A stretch of 6,190 nt of DNA from the NCBI GenBank assembly GCA_947630345.1, contig CANRHF010000113.1, forward strand, positions 1-6,190, read 5' to 3'. Positions 5,945-6,190 of the stretch are shown here, in pieces (within the stretch, counting starts at the first letter, position 1; the number at the start of each line of letters is the position of its first letter). The DNA is from an uncultured Oscillospiraceae bacterium (lineage in GTDB: Bacteria > Bacillota > Clostridia > Oscillospirales > Oscillospiraceae). The position numbers were made by a program, and so were the translations under genes. The notes beneath the pieces are model-generated. The model was given only the letters and a program-made list of their open reading frames with translations. It was not told where the DNA came from and made no database searches.

Positions 5945-6190
5945 TTATTTCCCGAATAGATCGCTGTGCGTCCCGGTGCGGGTCAGCGTCAGCACCAGTA
6001 CATCGTTCTCAATGCGGTAGACCAATAACCAATCAGGCAAAATATGGCATTCCCTGTGCCCTGCCCAATCGCCGCTGAGCCCGTGGTCTTTATTCTTGTC
6101 CGGCAGGGGTTCTCCCATAGCCAGGGCAGCGACAACATCTTCCAACAGGCTGATTTTTAATCCACGTTTCATTGCCAGCTTGTAATCTTT
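5945..6190 (-). CDS. YafQ-family RelE-like mRNase toxin, 5' end outside window
   Basis: The type II toxin family YafQ cuts mRNA on the ribosome and is held inactive by a DinJ/RelB antitoxin. The frame is open through base 6190 and reads K-D-Y-K-L-A before the Met at 6172. The family has a similar (F)-K-K-D-x-K-L-A helix at this point, so that Met is internal and about 10-15 residues are missing. The 81 visible residues include the G-E-P-L-P-D-K at 26-32, then K-D-H-G-L (34-38), R-E-C-H-I-L-P-D-W (46-54) and R-T-G-T-H-S-D-L-F (71-79). These hold the counterparts of the E. coli YafQ residues H50, H63, D67 and H87, so the active site looks intact. The base composition seems less GC-rich than the neighbouring housekeeping genes, which fits a transferred cassette. 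The antitoxin is expected immediately upstream, past the right edge. Confidence 0.9.
   Translation of the reverse strand, partial: KDYKLAMKRGLKISLLEDVVAALAMGEPLPDKNKDHGLSGDWAGHRECHILPDWLLVYRIENDVLVLTLTRTGTHSDLFGK

Overview
The window looks like a chromosomal segment of a GC-rich, spore-forming clostridium, most likely Oscillospiraceae (the Flavonifractor/Oscillibacter kind of gut Firmicute). This rests on three things: the ScpA-ScpB-DUF2953-YtfJ-carboxypeptidase gene order, a GerW/YtfJ sporulation protein, and strong Gram-positive Shine-Dalgarno sites (GGAGGG, GGAGGAGGTG). The placement is an inference from gene content and style, not from a database match.

Layout. Bases 1-3315 hold a tightly packed minus-strand operon, read from right to left: scpA, scpB, a DUF2953 membrane protein, ytfJ (GerW family) and a D-Ala-D-Ala carboxypeptidase whose 3' end lies outside the window. 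The first four genes overlap or abut (1-nt overlap, 0-nt gap, 4-nt overlap), so translational coupling is likely. The operon joins chromosome condensation (ScpAB with SMC) to sporulation/germination and cell-wall functions. Bacillus subtilis shows a similar arrangement (scpA-scpB-ypuI-dacB-spmAB).

Bases 3316-3476 are an AT-rich divergent promoter region. It has a sigma-A type promoter facing each way and a perfect 10-bp inverted repeat centred exactly between the two -35 boxes. Rightward from it runs an unrecognised membrane protein of 180 residues with three predicted helices and a glutamine/serine/threonine-rich tail built partly from a 60-bp repeat. It converges on a minus-strand nucleoside (uridine-like) kinase with a TGS/ThrRS-like N-terminal region. 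A GAAA-loop hairpin sits between their stop codons.

The kinase has its own promoter at 5808-5836. At the right edge is the 3' part of a YafQ-family RelE-like mRNase toxin. Its reading frame runs off the window, so the apparent ATG at 6172 is internal. A cognate RelB/DinJ antitoxin would be expected just beyond base 6190.

I found no RNA genes, insertion sequences or CRISPR, and no clear new system. The most open questions are the divergent promoter's inverted repeat and the Q-rich-tailed membrane protein.
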